Source: Gallionella sp. (lineage in GTDB: Bacteria; Pseudomonadota; Gammaproteobacteria; Burkholderiales; Gallionellaceae). From it: a DNA stretch of 64,000 bases. The DNA is taken from assembly GCA_023229845.1 (NCBI GenBank), contig JALNYK010000015.1, positions 1 to 64,000 of the forward strand. Reading direction: 5' to 3'. Positions 43,094 through 50,745 of this stretch are shown here, one piece after another (positions within the stretch are counted from its first letter, which is position 1; each line of letters begins with the position of its first letter). A model generated the notes under the pieces. It made no database searches. It had not been told where the DNA came from and was given only the letters and a program-made list of their open reading frames with translations. Both the position numbers and the translations under genes were made by a program.

Positions 43094-43540
43094 TCAATCC
43101 GGTATCTCCGGCTCGACGAGGTTCGCCAGTTGCGCGAGCGACTCTTGCCAGCCGAGATAGCACATCTCGAGCGGGATCGTCTCGGGCACGCCTTCCTGCA
43201 CGATGGTGATCTCGGTTCCGCACGACACCGGCGTCAGCGTCACTGTCGTCTTCATTACCCCGGGCAGGTTCGGGTCGTCGAACTTGTCCGAATAGCTGAT
43301 CTTTTGAGATGGCACGAGCTCGAGATACTCGCCGCTGAACGAGTGGCCGTTGCCTGTCGTGAAGTTCGTGAACGACATCCTGAAGGTGCCGCCGACCATG
43401 GCATCCATGTGATGGACGGTGCAGGTGAAGCCGTAGGGCGGAAGCCACTTTGCCATGGCCTCCGCGTTCAGGAACGCCTTGTAGATGCGCTCCGGTTTTG
43501 CGCGGAGTACGCGATGAAGACGGATAGTGCCTGTGGTCAT
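43094..43540 (-). CDS. SRPBCC/AHSA1 family protein
   Basis: A 148-residue START-like protein: LHRVLRAKPERIYKAFLNAE, AMAKWLPPYGFTCTVHHMDA, GGTFRMSFTNFTTGNGHSFS, and a C-terminal helix GWQESLAQLANLVEPE. AHSA1-type members have a hydrophobic cavity and no agreed function. Single gene with an own start; the 24-codon gene may be co-transcribed. Confidence 0.92.
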   Translation of the reverse strand: MTTGTIRLHRVLRAKPERIYKAFLNAEAMAKWLPPYGFTCTVHHMDAMVGGTFRMSFTNFTTGNGHSFSGEYLELVPSQKISYSDKFDDPNLPGVMKTTVTLTPVSCGTEITIVQEGVPETIPLEMCYLGWQESLAQLANLVEPEIPD

Positions 43541-43633
43541 GGTCTATCTCCTTTCGATTCAACGCTCGATGAGGCGGGGGCCTTACATTGGAACGATTCG
43601 ACTCCGATACCTTTGATACTCCTCACCAAAACT

Positions 43634-43661
43634 ATTGCGATGCTGGCCCCATTAGCTCCTG
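43634..43661. repeat. Dispersed motif ATTGCGAAGCTGCCCCCATT, copy 1
   Basis: ATTGCGATGCTGGCCCCATT then AGCTCCTG. Degenerate, non-palindromic, intergenic. Confidence 0.6.
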
Positions 43662-43670
43662 CGTGAGCCG

Positions 43671-44156
43671 TCAATATCGCCCTTGAGTCTTGTGGATGTA
43701 ATTCGTCAGTTCCTTGCTTTCCTGATTCATCCGCGCCAGGTTGGCGTGGGTGACGCGGAACAGCGCGCGCATCACCTTGAACGCCACGCGCGGGTGGGTG
43801 TCCAGCAACGATTCGAAGTCGGCAGGGGTCAGCGTGTAGACCGTGGTATCGCCCACCGCACGCAGCGTCGCCTTGCGCGGCGACTGCTCGACGAAGGCGC
43901 GGGTGCCGGCGCACTCGCCCTCCCGCATGGTGTAGACCGTTTGTTCCGCACCATTGTCATCCTTGCTGATGACGGTGAGCCTGCCCGCGGCCAGAACGAA
44001 CAGCGTCTGATCGGCCTCGCCTTCCTTCACGAGCAATTCGCCGTCCTTCAAATGACGCACCCCCATCTTCGCGGTCAGAAGCTTGGCCTTGTCTTCCGTC
44101 AGCTCGGTTCCCACCGTTGAATTACGGACCAGTTTGTAGTCTGCGGCTTCGCTCAT
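43671..44156 (-). CDS. Cyclic-nucleotide-binding-domain protein without DNA-binding domain
   Basis: A 161-residue protein consisting of one cNMP-binding beta-roll: LKDGELLVKEGEADQTLFVL, AAGRLTVISKDDNGAEQTVY, MREGECAGTRAFVEQSPRKA. The phosphate-binding cassette (GE..GxxAF..SPRxA) is close to the canonical one but with Thr-Arg before Ala. It then ends with a helix (VMRALFRVTHANLARMNQES); the Crp helix-turn-helix is missing. Such stand-alone domains usually work by protein contact. Confidence 0.9.
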   Translation of the reverse strand: MSEAADYKLVRNSTVGTELTEDKAKLLTAKMGVRHLKDGELLVKEGEADQTLFVLAAGRLTVISKDDNGAEQTVYTMREGECAGTRAFVEQSPRKATLRAVGDTTVYTLTPADFESLLDTHPRVAFKVMRALFRVTHANLARMNQESKELTNYIHKTQGRY

Positions 44157-44241
44157 TACTCAACTCCTCCTTTTCATGTTTATCGGTATAACGGGTGGTG
44201 CGTGATTTCAATTCAACCGACCTGCACGGGCCTCAAAATAC

Positions 44242-44550
44242 TCAAGCCGCCAGCGGCTCGAACCGGTGTATCTGCGCAAGCACGCCGGACAATTCCTTTG
44301 CTGCTTCTTCGGTATCGTAATCCGCCTGCAAGCCCATCCAGAAACCGCTCGAAGTGCCGAAGAACGCGGCCAGGCGCAACGCGGTGTCCGCCGTGATCGC
44401 ACGCTTGCCGGAACAGATCGCAGAGATGCGCGCTTCGGTCACGCCGATCTCCTTTGCCAGACGATATTGGGTAACGCCTAGCGGAATCAGGAATTCTTCC
44501 CGCAGCACTTCGCCGGGGTGGATGTTGCGCAGTTTGGTGGTTTTGCTCAT
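44242..44550 (-). CDS. higA: HigA-family antitoxin
   Basis: A 102-residue protein with a helix-turn-helix of the HigA/VapI type: MSKTTKLRNIHPGEVLREEF, LIPLGVTQYRLAKEIGVTEA, RISAICSGKRAITADTALRL, AAFFGTSSGFWMGLQADYD. It neutralises HigB and represses the operon by binding the palindrome at 44851-44877 (inference). It lies 12 bases downstream of higB, the toxin-first order typical of higBA. A decayed paralogue of its 3' end sits at 46002-46129. Confidence 0.94.
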   Translation of the reverse strand: MSKTTKLRNIHPGEVLREEFLIPLGVTQYRLAKEIGVTEARISAICSGKRAITADTALRLAAFFGTSSGFWMGLQADYDTEEAAKELSGVLAQIHRFEPLAA

Positions 44551-44562
44551 GGCTGTTACTCC

Positions 44563-44844
44563 TCAGAGATAATCGCAGATTTCCACGCGACTGGCCTGCC
44601 CTTCATTCCATTCAAAGCACACGCGCCATTGGTCGTTGATGCGTATGCTCCACTGTCCGGCGCGATTTCCTTTCAATGCCTCCAGCCGATTGTTCGGCGG
44701 GATACGCAAATCCTCGATGCGCTGCGCATTGTGCAACATACGCAACTTGCGTCGCGCCACCTCCTGAATCTGGTTAGGTAGGCGGCGGGAAAACTCGCCG
44801 CTCCAGACCTTGAGGGTTTCTTCGTCGTGGAAATCCGTAATCAT
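44563..44844 (-). CDS. higB: HigB/RelE-family toxin
   Basis: A 93-residue ribosome-dependent mRNA interferase of the HigB (PF05015-type) group: SRRLPNQIQEVARRKLRMLH, NAQRIEDLRIPPNNRLEALK, GQWSIRINDQWRVCFEWNEG. The conserved basic and aromatic residues of the RelE fold are present. ATG at 44844 preferred; a TTG nine bases earlier lies closer to the operator. Confidence 0.93.
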   Translation of the reverse strand: MITDFHDEETLKVWSGEFSRRLPNQIQEVARRKLRMLHNAQRIEDLRIPPNNRLEALKGNRAGQWSIRINDQWRVCFEWNEGQASRVEICDYL

Positions 44845-44850
44845 GGGAAG

Positions 44851-44877
44851 CAATACTCTCGCTGCGCGAGAGTATTG
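44851..44877. promoter_or_regulatory. higBA operator palindrome
   Basis: 12-base arms CAATACTCTCGC / GCGAGAGTATTG with a 3-base spacer, immediately upstream of higB. The position and symmetry fit a HigA autoregulatory operator overlapping the promoter. Confidence 0.7.
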
Positions 44878-44927
44878 TCAAGGGGGCTCAGAAGGGCTTT
44901 GTTGGAGGGATTCCCGCTTGAAACTTA

Positions 44928-44955
44928 ATTGTGATGCTGCCTCCCATCAGTTAGC
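44928..44955. repeat. Dispersed motif, copy 2
   Basis: ATTGTGATGCTGCCTCCCAT then CAGTTAGCG, a degenerate copy; it overlaps the stop of the DUF4389 gene. Confidence 0.45.
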
Positions 44956-45222
44956 GGGCCACTCGCTGAATGGGAAGGGAACTTCCTCCGTAGCGAACGT
45001 AAGGAACAACACGATCTGCCGGAAATAGCTGGCGAGGTTGCGGCCGAGCACGACCAGCCGCTCGTTGGGCGCATCGTTCAGCAGCACGACCACGAACTGG
45101 ACGAGGGCGACAATGAAGAGCACCGTGCCGCACACATGGAGCACCAGCAACATCAATAGCATCCACAGGCCGCGCAGCCAGATGTTGTGCTTGCTGCCCG
45201 ACGTTTGAGAGACCTCGTTCAT
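44947..45222 (-). CDS. DUF4389 family membrane protein
   Basis: A 91-residue protein with one long hydrophobic region (LRGLWMLLMLLVLHVCGTVL onward, likely two segments) and the DUF4389 tail NERLVVLGRNLASYFRQIVL, FLTFATEEVPFPFSEWP. Function unknown. Start at 45222 with an AAGGGCG site. Divergent from the DUF1614 gene. Confidence 0.85.
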   Translation of the reverse strand: MNEVSQTSGSKHNIWLRGLWMLLMLLVLHVCGTVLFIVALVQFVVVLLNDAPNERLVVLGRNLASYFRQIVLFLTFATEEVPFPFSEWPAN

Positions 45223-45323
45223 CGTTCGCCCTTCTGAGTAGACCATCGAATTCGATGGTAACAGACCCGGAACCGTCCGCGCCGGACTAGCCCATTCGGT
45301 CCGTATTTGCGCCACAATGACGC

Positions 45324-45980
45324 ATGCCGAAAATCCCGCTCCGCTACCTCCTGCCGCTCGCCGCGCTCGCCGTGCTTGTGATCGGCATCCAGTTCGGCGC
45401 GCTGACCATCGCGTTCGAAAAGCTCGGCCTTTCCCCCGACTCCGCCTTTCTCCTGTTCGTCACCATCCTGGGCGGCAGCATGATCAACCTGCCCCTGTTC
45501 AGCATGAAGAGCGAACCGCCCAGCCTGGAAGACATGCCGCCGCAACTGCGCGAGCTCTACGGCCAGATGTCGCACACCGGCAGAACCCTCGTCCTGGTCA
45601 ACGTCGGAGGCTGCGTGGTGCCCGCCGCATTCAGCCTCTACCTGCTGGCACACCACCCGCTGAATGTCTTTTACGTCGCGCTCGCGGTCGCCGCCGTCGC
45701 CCTGCTGTGCTTCAAGATCACCCGCCCCCTGCCCGGCATCGGTCTGGGGGCGCCGATGCTGATCGCGCCCCTGATGGCGGCGCTGGTTTCCCTCGCGCTC
45801 GATCCGTCCAACGCCGCACCGCTGGCCTTCATCAGCGGCACCCTGGGCGTGCTGATCGGCGCCGACCTGCTGCACCTGCGGGACATCCGGCGCCTGGGCA
45901 CCCCGTTCGCCGCTATCGGCGGCGCAGGCAGCTTCGACGGGATATTCATCAGCGGCATTGTGGCAGTGCTGCTGGCTTAG
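45324..45980 (+). CDS. DUF1614 family membrane protein
   Basis: A 218-residue polytopic protein with about six hydrophobic segments. GALTIAFEKLGLSPDSAFLL, LGGSMINLPLF and the C-terminal IGGAGSFDGIFISGIVAVLL match DUF1614. No known function. Downstream is the decayed higA piece. Confidence 0.85.
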   Translation: MPKIPLRYLLPLAALAVLVIGIQFGALTIAFEKLGLSPDSAFLLFVTILGGSMINLPLFSMKSEPPSLEDMPPQLRELYGQMSHTGRTLVLVNVGGCVVPAAFSLYLLAHHPLNVFYVALAVAAVALLCFKITRPLPGIGLGAPMLIAPLMAALVSLALDPSNAAPLAFISGTLGVLIGADLLHLRDIRRLGTPFAAIGGAGSFDGIFISGIVAVLLA

Positions 45981-46001
45981 GTTCTAACCCCTTTGATTCA
46001 A

Positions 46002-46129
46002 TCAAGCGGCAAGCGGCTCGAATCGATGAATCTGCGACAGCACACCGGACAGCTCCTTCGCAGCCTCTTCGGTATCGTAATCCGCCTGCAACCCCATCCA
46101 GAAACCGCTGCTCGTGCCGAAGAAGCGCC
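46002..46129 (-). pseudogene. higA: Decayed second higA, 3' end only
   Basis: 40 intact codons (FFGTSSGFWMGLQADYDTEE to the stop) are nearly the same as the end of HigA at 44242. The 5' half and any higB are missing; the match stops abruptly at about 46130. The bases differ from the intact gene at scattered, partly silent sites, so it is an older paralogue rather than a recent copy. The rest of the gap 45981-46374 has no gene that I can support. Confidence 0.85.
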
Positions 46130-46374
46130 TAATATATGCGCTGATAAACGGGTTTTTTTATTCCGTCTGTAGCGCAATAATATCTCCCTCCATCCGGGCC
46201 ATGCGTCACCTGAGTGGCAGTTCACGGCCAACCTGGCGCATAACTTATCCATGCTGAAGAGCATGCGCATCTTACCTCGGGCAGTTTGACCGCTGCCCAC
46301 CATCGCGGGGCAATGTCGGCCAGGACTGAGCGGCCGCGCATTGCATTTTCCACCCAACAACTGAGGAGACGAAA

Positions 46375-46764
46375 ATGACTTCCTTAACACATGCCGGCGT
46401 GACCACGGTCCTCCCGGTAAAGAACATGGAACGGGCGCGCAAATTCTACGAAGGAAAACTGGGGCTGGAGCCGGAAGGCTTTGCCGCCGAGGGTAATTAC
46501 CTGTTCGCCTGCGGAAAGGGCGACCACATTTCGCTGATTCCTAAGCCGGAAGGCACAAAGTCGGATTACACGGTGATGAGCTTCGAGGTGAAAGGTATCG
46601 AGAAGGTGATTGCAGAACTCGAAGGCGAGGGCATCAGGTTCGAAGACTACGACATGCCCAATCTCAAGACCGTCAACCACATCTGCACGATGAAATTGGA
46701 AAAGGCTGCGTGGTTCAAGGATACCGAGGGCAACTTCCTGTGCCTGCACGAGCAACTGCATTGA
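46375..46764 (+). CDS. VOC/glyoxalase-fold family protein
   Basis: A 129-residue protein of the vicinal-oxygen-chelate fold: THAGVTTVLPVKNMERARKF, YEGKLGLEPEGFAAEGNYLF, and FKDTEGNFLCLHEQL at the end. Metal-site residues are partly conserved (His5, late Glu). Substrate unknown. A clear GAGGAGA ribosome-binding site and its own terminator make it a one-gene transcript. Confidence 0.92.
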   Translation: MTSLTHAGVTTVLPVKNMERARKFYEGKLGLEPEGFAAEGNYLFACGKGDHISLIPKPEGTKSDYTVMSFEVKGIEKVIAELEGEGIRFEDYDMPNLKTVNHICTMKLEKAAWFKDTEGNFLCLHEQLH

Positions 46765-46783
46765 TACAGGGAGAGGCAGCGAG

Positions 46784-46817
46784 GGCGGGGCAGTCCTGAT
46801 CTGCCCCGCCTCCTTTA
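46784..46817 (+). terminator. Intrinsic terminator after the VOC gene
   Basis: Perfect 10-base arms GGCGGGGCAG / CTGCCCCGCC with a 7-base loop, followed by TCCTTTA; 20 bases past the stop codon. Confidence 0.85.
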
Positions 46818-46894
46818 ACTCTCGATTGTTAAATAAACCGTGGTTCCCTATTGTTCAAGAAAACAGCCATCTTCGACGATCTGGCTGTTGAGCC

Positions 46895-47053
46895 TTACTT
46901 GCTCTTCTTCGCTTCCGTTGCGGACTGGCGCGAAACGAAAGGCGTGCCGGTCTGCTCGGCCAGTTGGCGGGCTTTCTCGGCAGCGCGCATCAGGGCTTGC
47001 GGTACCTTTTGCAGGTCCGGGTCCTTCAAATGTGAAACGGCTACTGATTTCAT
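46895..47053 (-). CDS. Small partner protein of the zeta-like kinase
   Basis: A 52-residue protein beginning MKSVAVSHLKDPDLQKVPQA with a helical, charged body (LMRAAEKARQLAEQTGTPF) and a Lys-rich end. Its ATG overlaps the kinase stop by four bases (ATGA), implying tight coupling. Small genes in this position commonly accompany zeta-type kinases and may be the antitoxin (inference). Shorter than usual predictions, but the overlap and codon use are convincing. Confidence 0.75.
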   Translation of the reverse strand: MKSVAVSHLKDPDLQKVPQALMRAAEKARQLAEQTGTPFVSRQSATEAKKSK

Positions 47054-47586
47054 TTCTGTCCCTCCTCTATCAGAACAGCGGGCGTGCCGGAATTATCGTA
47101 CAGCTGCCAGCTATCCAGCAGCAGCTTGTAACGCTCGAAATTTGCGATGCCGTGCGCATAACGGCGGCGGATGACATCTTCGGGAATGTTGTGGCCGCCC
47201 TGCCTGACCCGGGTCGCCACGCGTTCGATTGCCATCTCGACATCTGGCAAGGACAGGAAGACCAGCTTCACGGCATAACCGGATGCCCGCCACGCCGGAA
47301 TCATCTGCGCGTAGGTCAGGCCGGAAAGCGTCGTCTCGAATGAAAAGCTTTCGCCGCGCCTGGTGTAATCCGCTATCGTCTCCAGCATCAACCGGCCAGC
47401 CTTGAATGCAGCCAGTTCAGGCGCAAAAGGAGAAAGACCTGCGGCAATCAGATCGGCGTTCACAAAATTGGGTAACTCCGCATCGGTCGGCAAAAACTCG
47501 CGTGCAAAAGTCGTCTTCCCCGCGCCGTTCGGCCCGGCGATGATGACGATGCGTTTGTTGTGTGCCGAAGTATTCATGCTTTTCAT
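47050..47586 (-). CDS. Zeta-toxin-like P-loop kinase
   Basis: A 178-residue protein with Walker A AGPNGAGKTTFARE, a substrate-side motif VNADLIAAGLSPFAPE, the ESFSFETTLSG segment and the C-terminal arginine-rich helix IERVATRVRQGGHNIPEDVI with RRRYAHGIANFERY. This is the pattern of zeta-like ATPases ('AAA/zeta toxin family'), whose classical members phosphorylate UDP-N-acetylglucosamine. Starts at 47586 or, three codons in, 47577. First gene of a two-gene operon with the 52-residue partner. Confidence 0.9.
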   Translation of the reverse strand: MKSMNTSAHNKRIVIIAGPNGAGKTTFAREFLPTDAELPNFVNADLIAAGLSPFAPELAAFKAGRLMLETIADYTRRGESFSFETTLSGLTYAQMIPAWRASGYAVKLVFLSLPDVEMAIERVATRVRQGGHNIPEDVIRRRYAHGIANFERYKLLLDSWQLYDNSGTPAVLIEEGQK

Positions 47587-47599
47587 CTAGCGCAAAATA

Positions 47600-47628
47600 A
47601 TTGCGAAGCTGCCCCCATTAGCTCCTGA
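47600..47628. repeat. Dispersed motif, copy 3
   Basis: ATTGCGAAGCTGCCCCCATT then AGCTCCTGA; a partial repetition CCATTAGCTCC follows. Just upstream of the zeta-like operon. Confidence 0.6.
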
Positions 47629-47663
47629 CTCCATTAGCTCCCCAGTAGGCGGTCATATGTTGA

Positions 47664-47945
47664 TCAGGCCGCCTTTTCCAACGCAGAATCCGGCTGCAGT
47701 CGATTCTGGTAGAGGTCGGCGATGGGGAAGCACAGATCGTAATCTCCCCACACCAGTTCGCCATGCTCGATGCGATAGGTAGCAAAGCGCGCGGGTTCGA
47801 GATAGGCGCGAATATCGGGATGGCGCGAAAGCGACAGGAAGGGCTTGAAATCCACCGTCTGTTCGGTGCTATCGTCGAAAGACAGGCGCAGCGCATAATC
47901 GCCGACCTGTTCCACCGATGTGATGTTGATGGTTGCAGGAATCAT
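47664..47945 (-). CDS. DUF2442 family protein
   Basis: A 93-residue protein with the DUF2442 pattern (VEQVGDYALRLSFDDSTEQT, VDFKPFLSLSRHPDIRAYLE, ELVWGDYDLCFPIADLYQ). Start at 47945, overlapping the DUF4160 stop by four bases. DUF4160-DUF2442 pairs recur as small two-gene modules and are suspected toxin-antitoxin systems; the mechanism is unproven. Confidence 0.9.
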   Translation of the reverse strand: MIPATINITSVEQVGDYALRLSFDDSTEQTVDFKPFLSLSRHPDIRAYLEPARFATYRIEHGELVWGDYDLCFPIADLYQNRLQPDSALEKAA

Positions 47946-48247
47946 TTCAGCCTCCTTGTGATGCGTTCCGATTTTACAGGTTTGTGCAGCACGAAAAAAT
48001 CGATCCACTTGCTCACGATATCGCTGGCGCGTGCCGACACCAGTTCCTCAAAGTTGCGCATCTCGGTATTTGCCAAGGGAGCGCGCCCGGCCACGCTCGT
48101 ATAACGAATCTCCGCGATCTCGCCATTGACCACGATGATCTCGGCGCGGGATTCGCGATCATGGTATTTGCCGTGGACATGCACCGGCTCATGCTCGTTG
48201 GCATAAAACATGATGATCAAACCGAAATACTCGTAGAGCTTGGGCAT
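47942..48247 (-). CDS. DUF4160 family protein
   Basis: A 101-residue protein matching DUF4160: MPKLYEYFGLIIMFYANEHE, PVHVHGKYHDRESRAEIIVV, then a helical tail rich in charged residues. The HEPVHVHG His cluster is the family hallmark. First gene of the pair with DUF2442. Confidence 0.92.
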   Translation of the reverse strand: MPKLYEYFGLIIMFYANEHEPVHVHGKYHDRESRAEIIVVNGEIAEIRYTSVAGRAPLANTEMRNFEELVSARASDIVSKWIDFFVLHKPVKSERITRRLK

Positions 48248-48287
48248 TGCATGCCTCCTTCAACTAGCGCGATTTTTTGTCAAAAAA

Positions 48288-48315
48288 ATTGCGAAGCTGA
48301 CCCCCTTAGCTAATG
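48288..48315. repeat. Dispersed motif, copy 4
   Basis: ATTGCGAAGCTGACCCCCTT then AGCTAATG; the last copy before the AT-richer operon. Confidence 0.55.
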
Positions 48316-48335
48316 CTGCCCCTATTAACCCTCAT

Positions 48336-49421
48336 TTACGAGACACTTAAATCTTTACCAAGATAATCTTTAAAATCACGAGGCAACTGAGTGGCTTCGA
48401 TAAGGTATGAAGCTGCCGCCAAAATAAATTGGCGAACACGATTGTTTGCTCCCATACGAAGCGAAAGACGACGATCCAAATCTGCAGTTGTTGTACTTAA
48501 TTCACGAAATGCTGAGTCCTTAAGTGGAAGGCAGACGCTGCCAAGCAACAATGGGCTATCCAGAAATCCACGGAACAACTCCACAAAGCGTTCCCAAGCC
48601 GGAAACTCAAAGGGCTCAGCTTCAGTAATACCCTTCGCACTTTGGATGGCCGCCTTCAAGCGTTGTCTTATTTCATAGCTTTCTTTTCCGCCCCAGACAT
48701 AGTATCGAATGATTTTCTCAAACTCGGTTCTATCCATTTCAGGATTAAAAATATTATGGAAGTCTCGCACCATTTCGCTCATGTAAAGACAAAACTGCAC
48801 CAGAGTAAGCTTAAATAGGACTCTATGAATATCTTTTGTCGGATCAAGTTCAGGGCTAATTTTCTTAAACTTAGCCATCAGGCTACGCAAGCCTTGTATC
48901 GAATGCGCCTCCAACATGGCGCTTGAAGTAAGGTATATCCAATAATCTTCTAATGCTGGATACCTATTAGGAATTTCAGATAATCTTTCCCAAGCCGCAA
49001 GATTCTCAAGATAAGAGTTTGCTATTGCGTAGTCAGTTGATGATGCACGTGCAAAATTATCAAATAATTTTTCGGAAAACAGCCTAACACCAAGACTATT
49101 GCCTGCTAGGCGATGCTCCTCAGGCGCAGCTTTAGTTAAAATAACAATGGCTTCATCGCTGTGAGTCAAACTTACTAGGCCTTTGGCCCAAAGAGCTCGG
49201 TTAATAGCGCTCACTTTGTTTAGTGTTTTGCAATCAAACAACACTCGATGTGACGGACTATCACAGCACGGCTTAATGCCCAAGACATCAATGTCAGTTA
49301 TGTTAATAGGCGTCTCGCTTATTTCAGATGAAAATCGCACATCTACTTCCATGTGAGGAACCATGCCTAGCGCCACACAATAGCGAATCGCTTTTAGCTT
49401 CTGGTTGATGTCTTTAATCAT
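48336..49421 (-). CDS. PD-(D/E)xK nuclease-like protein of an AT-rich two-gene operon
   Basis: A 361-residue protein that I cannot assign to a named family. Its N-terminal ~75 residues show the restriction-endonuclease-like core: E25 in VPHMEVDVRF, D45 in ITDIDVLGI and D63-C-K65 in VLFDCKTLNKV, spaced as in Mrr/resolvase-type PD-(D/E)xK enzymes. The rest is mostly helical (ALEDYWIYLTSSAMLEAHSI, ERFVELFRGFLDSPLLLGSV) and may bind the partner or sense nucleic acid. It overlaps the upstream gene by four bases (ATGA). Composition is AT-richer than neighbours: 27 G/C in the 60 bases 48361-48420. The setting next to toxin-antitoxin modules suggests defence (inference). Confidence 0.75.
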   Translation of the reverse strand: MIKDINQKLKAIRYCVALGMVPHMEVDVRFSSEISETPINITDIDVLGIKPCCDSPSHRVLFDCKTLNKVSAINRALWAKGLVSLTHSDEAIVILTKAAPEEHRLAGNSLGVRLFSEKLFDNFARASSTDYAIANSYLENLAAWERLSEIPNRYPALEDYWIYLTSSAMLEAHSIQGLRSLMAKFKKISPELDPTKDIHRVLFKLTLVQFCLYMSEMVRDFHNIFNPEMDRTEFEKIIRYYVWGGKESYEIRQRLKAAIQSAKGITEAEPFEFPAWERFVELFRGFLDSPLLLGSVCLPLKDSAFRELSTTTADLDRRLSLRMGANNRVRQFILAAASYLIEATQLPRDFKDYLGKDLSVS

Positions 49422-50701
49422 CTCAAATCCAATAACAATTGTTCGATTTCTTTCTGCTCATCCGGCTGCAGAATAATTTTTTCCGATGCCCTAAATTTGG
49501 ATGCAGAAACGATGGATTGCACATAAGTTTCATCTTGAGAAAGTGCAATCCTCGCATCATCATCTACTGCGGACTGACTCATTTGACCTGTACGCAGCAA
49601 TGACACTGCTTCATCAACCGCCCTAATATTTTCCGGCGTATCAATCAAATGAAGCTGGAACATGTCGCCGCTTGTTTTAACAAGCCTACCGACATGCAAA
49701 TCTACAAGGCTTCTATATTGATGTGGCGCCTCACTATTCGCACCAATCCACTTGCGTTCTTTTAATTTATTTAGAAGTGCAATAGGGTATTTGATTCGAT
49801 ATCTTTCCTCCATCAATTGCCCTTTGCGCACAGCAGCAACAAGGCCCATCGCCCGCTCATAAATGTTTCTATTTCCCGCATTAAGTCGGATATTCCCTGG
49901 GCGTGGCGTAAACACGAACAGCTCAGTTGCCGCATTCGGTCTATTAATGCTCGGTGGTTTCAATATCCCATCCGAAATTAGTGCCTTCAAAATATTTAGC
50001 TCGTCGCTGCCAATTTTTTCACCCGCGACTTCCAGCTGCTTTTCAATAAGGGAAAGTGGCCACCCTTGCACTTGTCCAATTAACTTCAAAATACGTTCTA
50101 CACGTCTAGCGCCACCTGCAGCTGCGATATCAGCCAGCTTATCTAGGTTGTCCGCAAAATATGTTGGGCTCACCAATATATCTTGACCACGAGCGCGCTT
50201 TGAAAGAACAAGTCCGCTCACTGAAACAATCTGCTCACATCGTCCGAAAAGCTTAGTCTCTGCACCTAGCCTACCCAGCAACGCATCACGTTTTTCAGGC
50301 TTGCCACTTAATTCATCCAAGATCGAGATTGCAAGTTGCTCATGTTCAGTAAGCGACTCATTGGATAAGTATTCACCAATGCCCGAATACACCGAATCGA
50401 AGTGAGGTATAGAAGGAATGACTTTTTTTATGGATTTCCCATCCTTAATTAGCGATAGATATTCGATCTCCGCAAGCAGATCTAGCACTTGAGGCAAAGC
50501 AATGGCTGGTATATCAAAAAAATGGTCAGAGACCTGCCTCAGAACAGCATAATCAATTTCACCTAAACCCTTTATATGAAGTGCCAATATGCTCGCCATA
50601 CCAACAATCGGAAGGCGATCAAAATCAGGAATGCTCGTTCTGCCAAGACCTGACTGAAGGTCATGAGCAAGTTCGGCGATAATTTGCGGCTTCATATTCA
50701 T
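49418..50701 (-). CDS. Hypothetical protein, partner of the PD-(D/E)xK protein
   Basis: A 427-residue soluble protein (start MNMKPQIIAELAHDL at 50701; 50695 and a TTG further upstream are alternatives). The pattern of short helices with small loops (EIDYAVLRQVSDHFFDIPAI, LPQVLDLLAEIEYLSLIKDG; LTEHEQLAISILDELSGKPE; DELNILKALISDGILKPPSI) suggests several winged-helix units, possibly DNA-binding or a scaffold. No catalytic motif seen. Base composition is as AT-rich as in the nuclease-like gene, and its stop overlaps that gene's start, so the two form one unit of foreign character. It starts 44 bases downstream of ettA. Confidence 0.75.
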   Translation of the reverse strand: MNMKPQIIAELAHDLQSGLGRTSIPDFDRLPIVGMASILALHIKGLGEIDYAVLRQVSDHFFDIPAIALPQVLDLLAEIEYLSLIKDGKSIKKVIPSIPHFDSVYSGIGEYLSNESLTEHEQLAISILDELSGKPEKRDALLGRLGAETKLFGRCEQIVSVSGLVLSKRARGQDILVSPTYFADNLDKLADIAAAGGARRVERILKLIGQVQGWPLSLIEKQLEVAGEKIGSDELNILKALISDGILKPPSINRPNAATELFVFTPRPGNIRLNAGNRNIYERAMGLVAAVRKGQLMEERYRIKYPIALLNKLKERKWIGANSEAPHQYRSLVDLHVGRLVKTSGDMFQLHLIDTPENIRAVDEAVSLLRTGQMSQSAVDDDARIALSQDETYVQSIVSASKFRASEKIILQPDEQKEIEQLLLDLR

Positions 50702-50745
50702 TGAGTGTACTTTCAAATTTTCACAACTTTTGTATAAGCAGGAAT

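Noticed and set aside
44242..50701. An integrated prophage or integrative element
   Set aside because: No integrase, transposase, structural phage gene, tRNA or flanking direct repeats are visible; only accessory modules.
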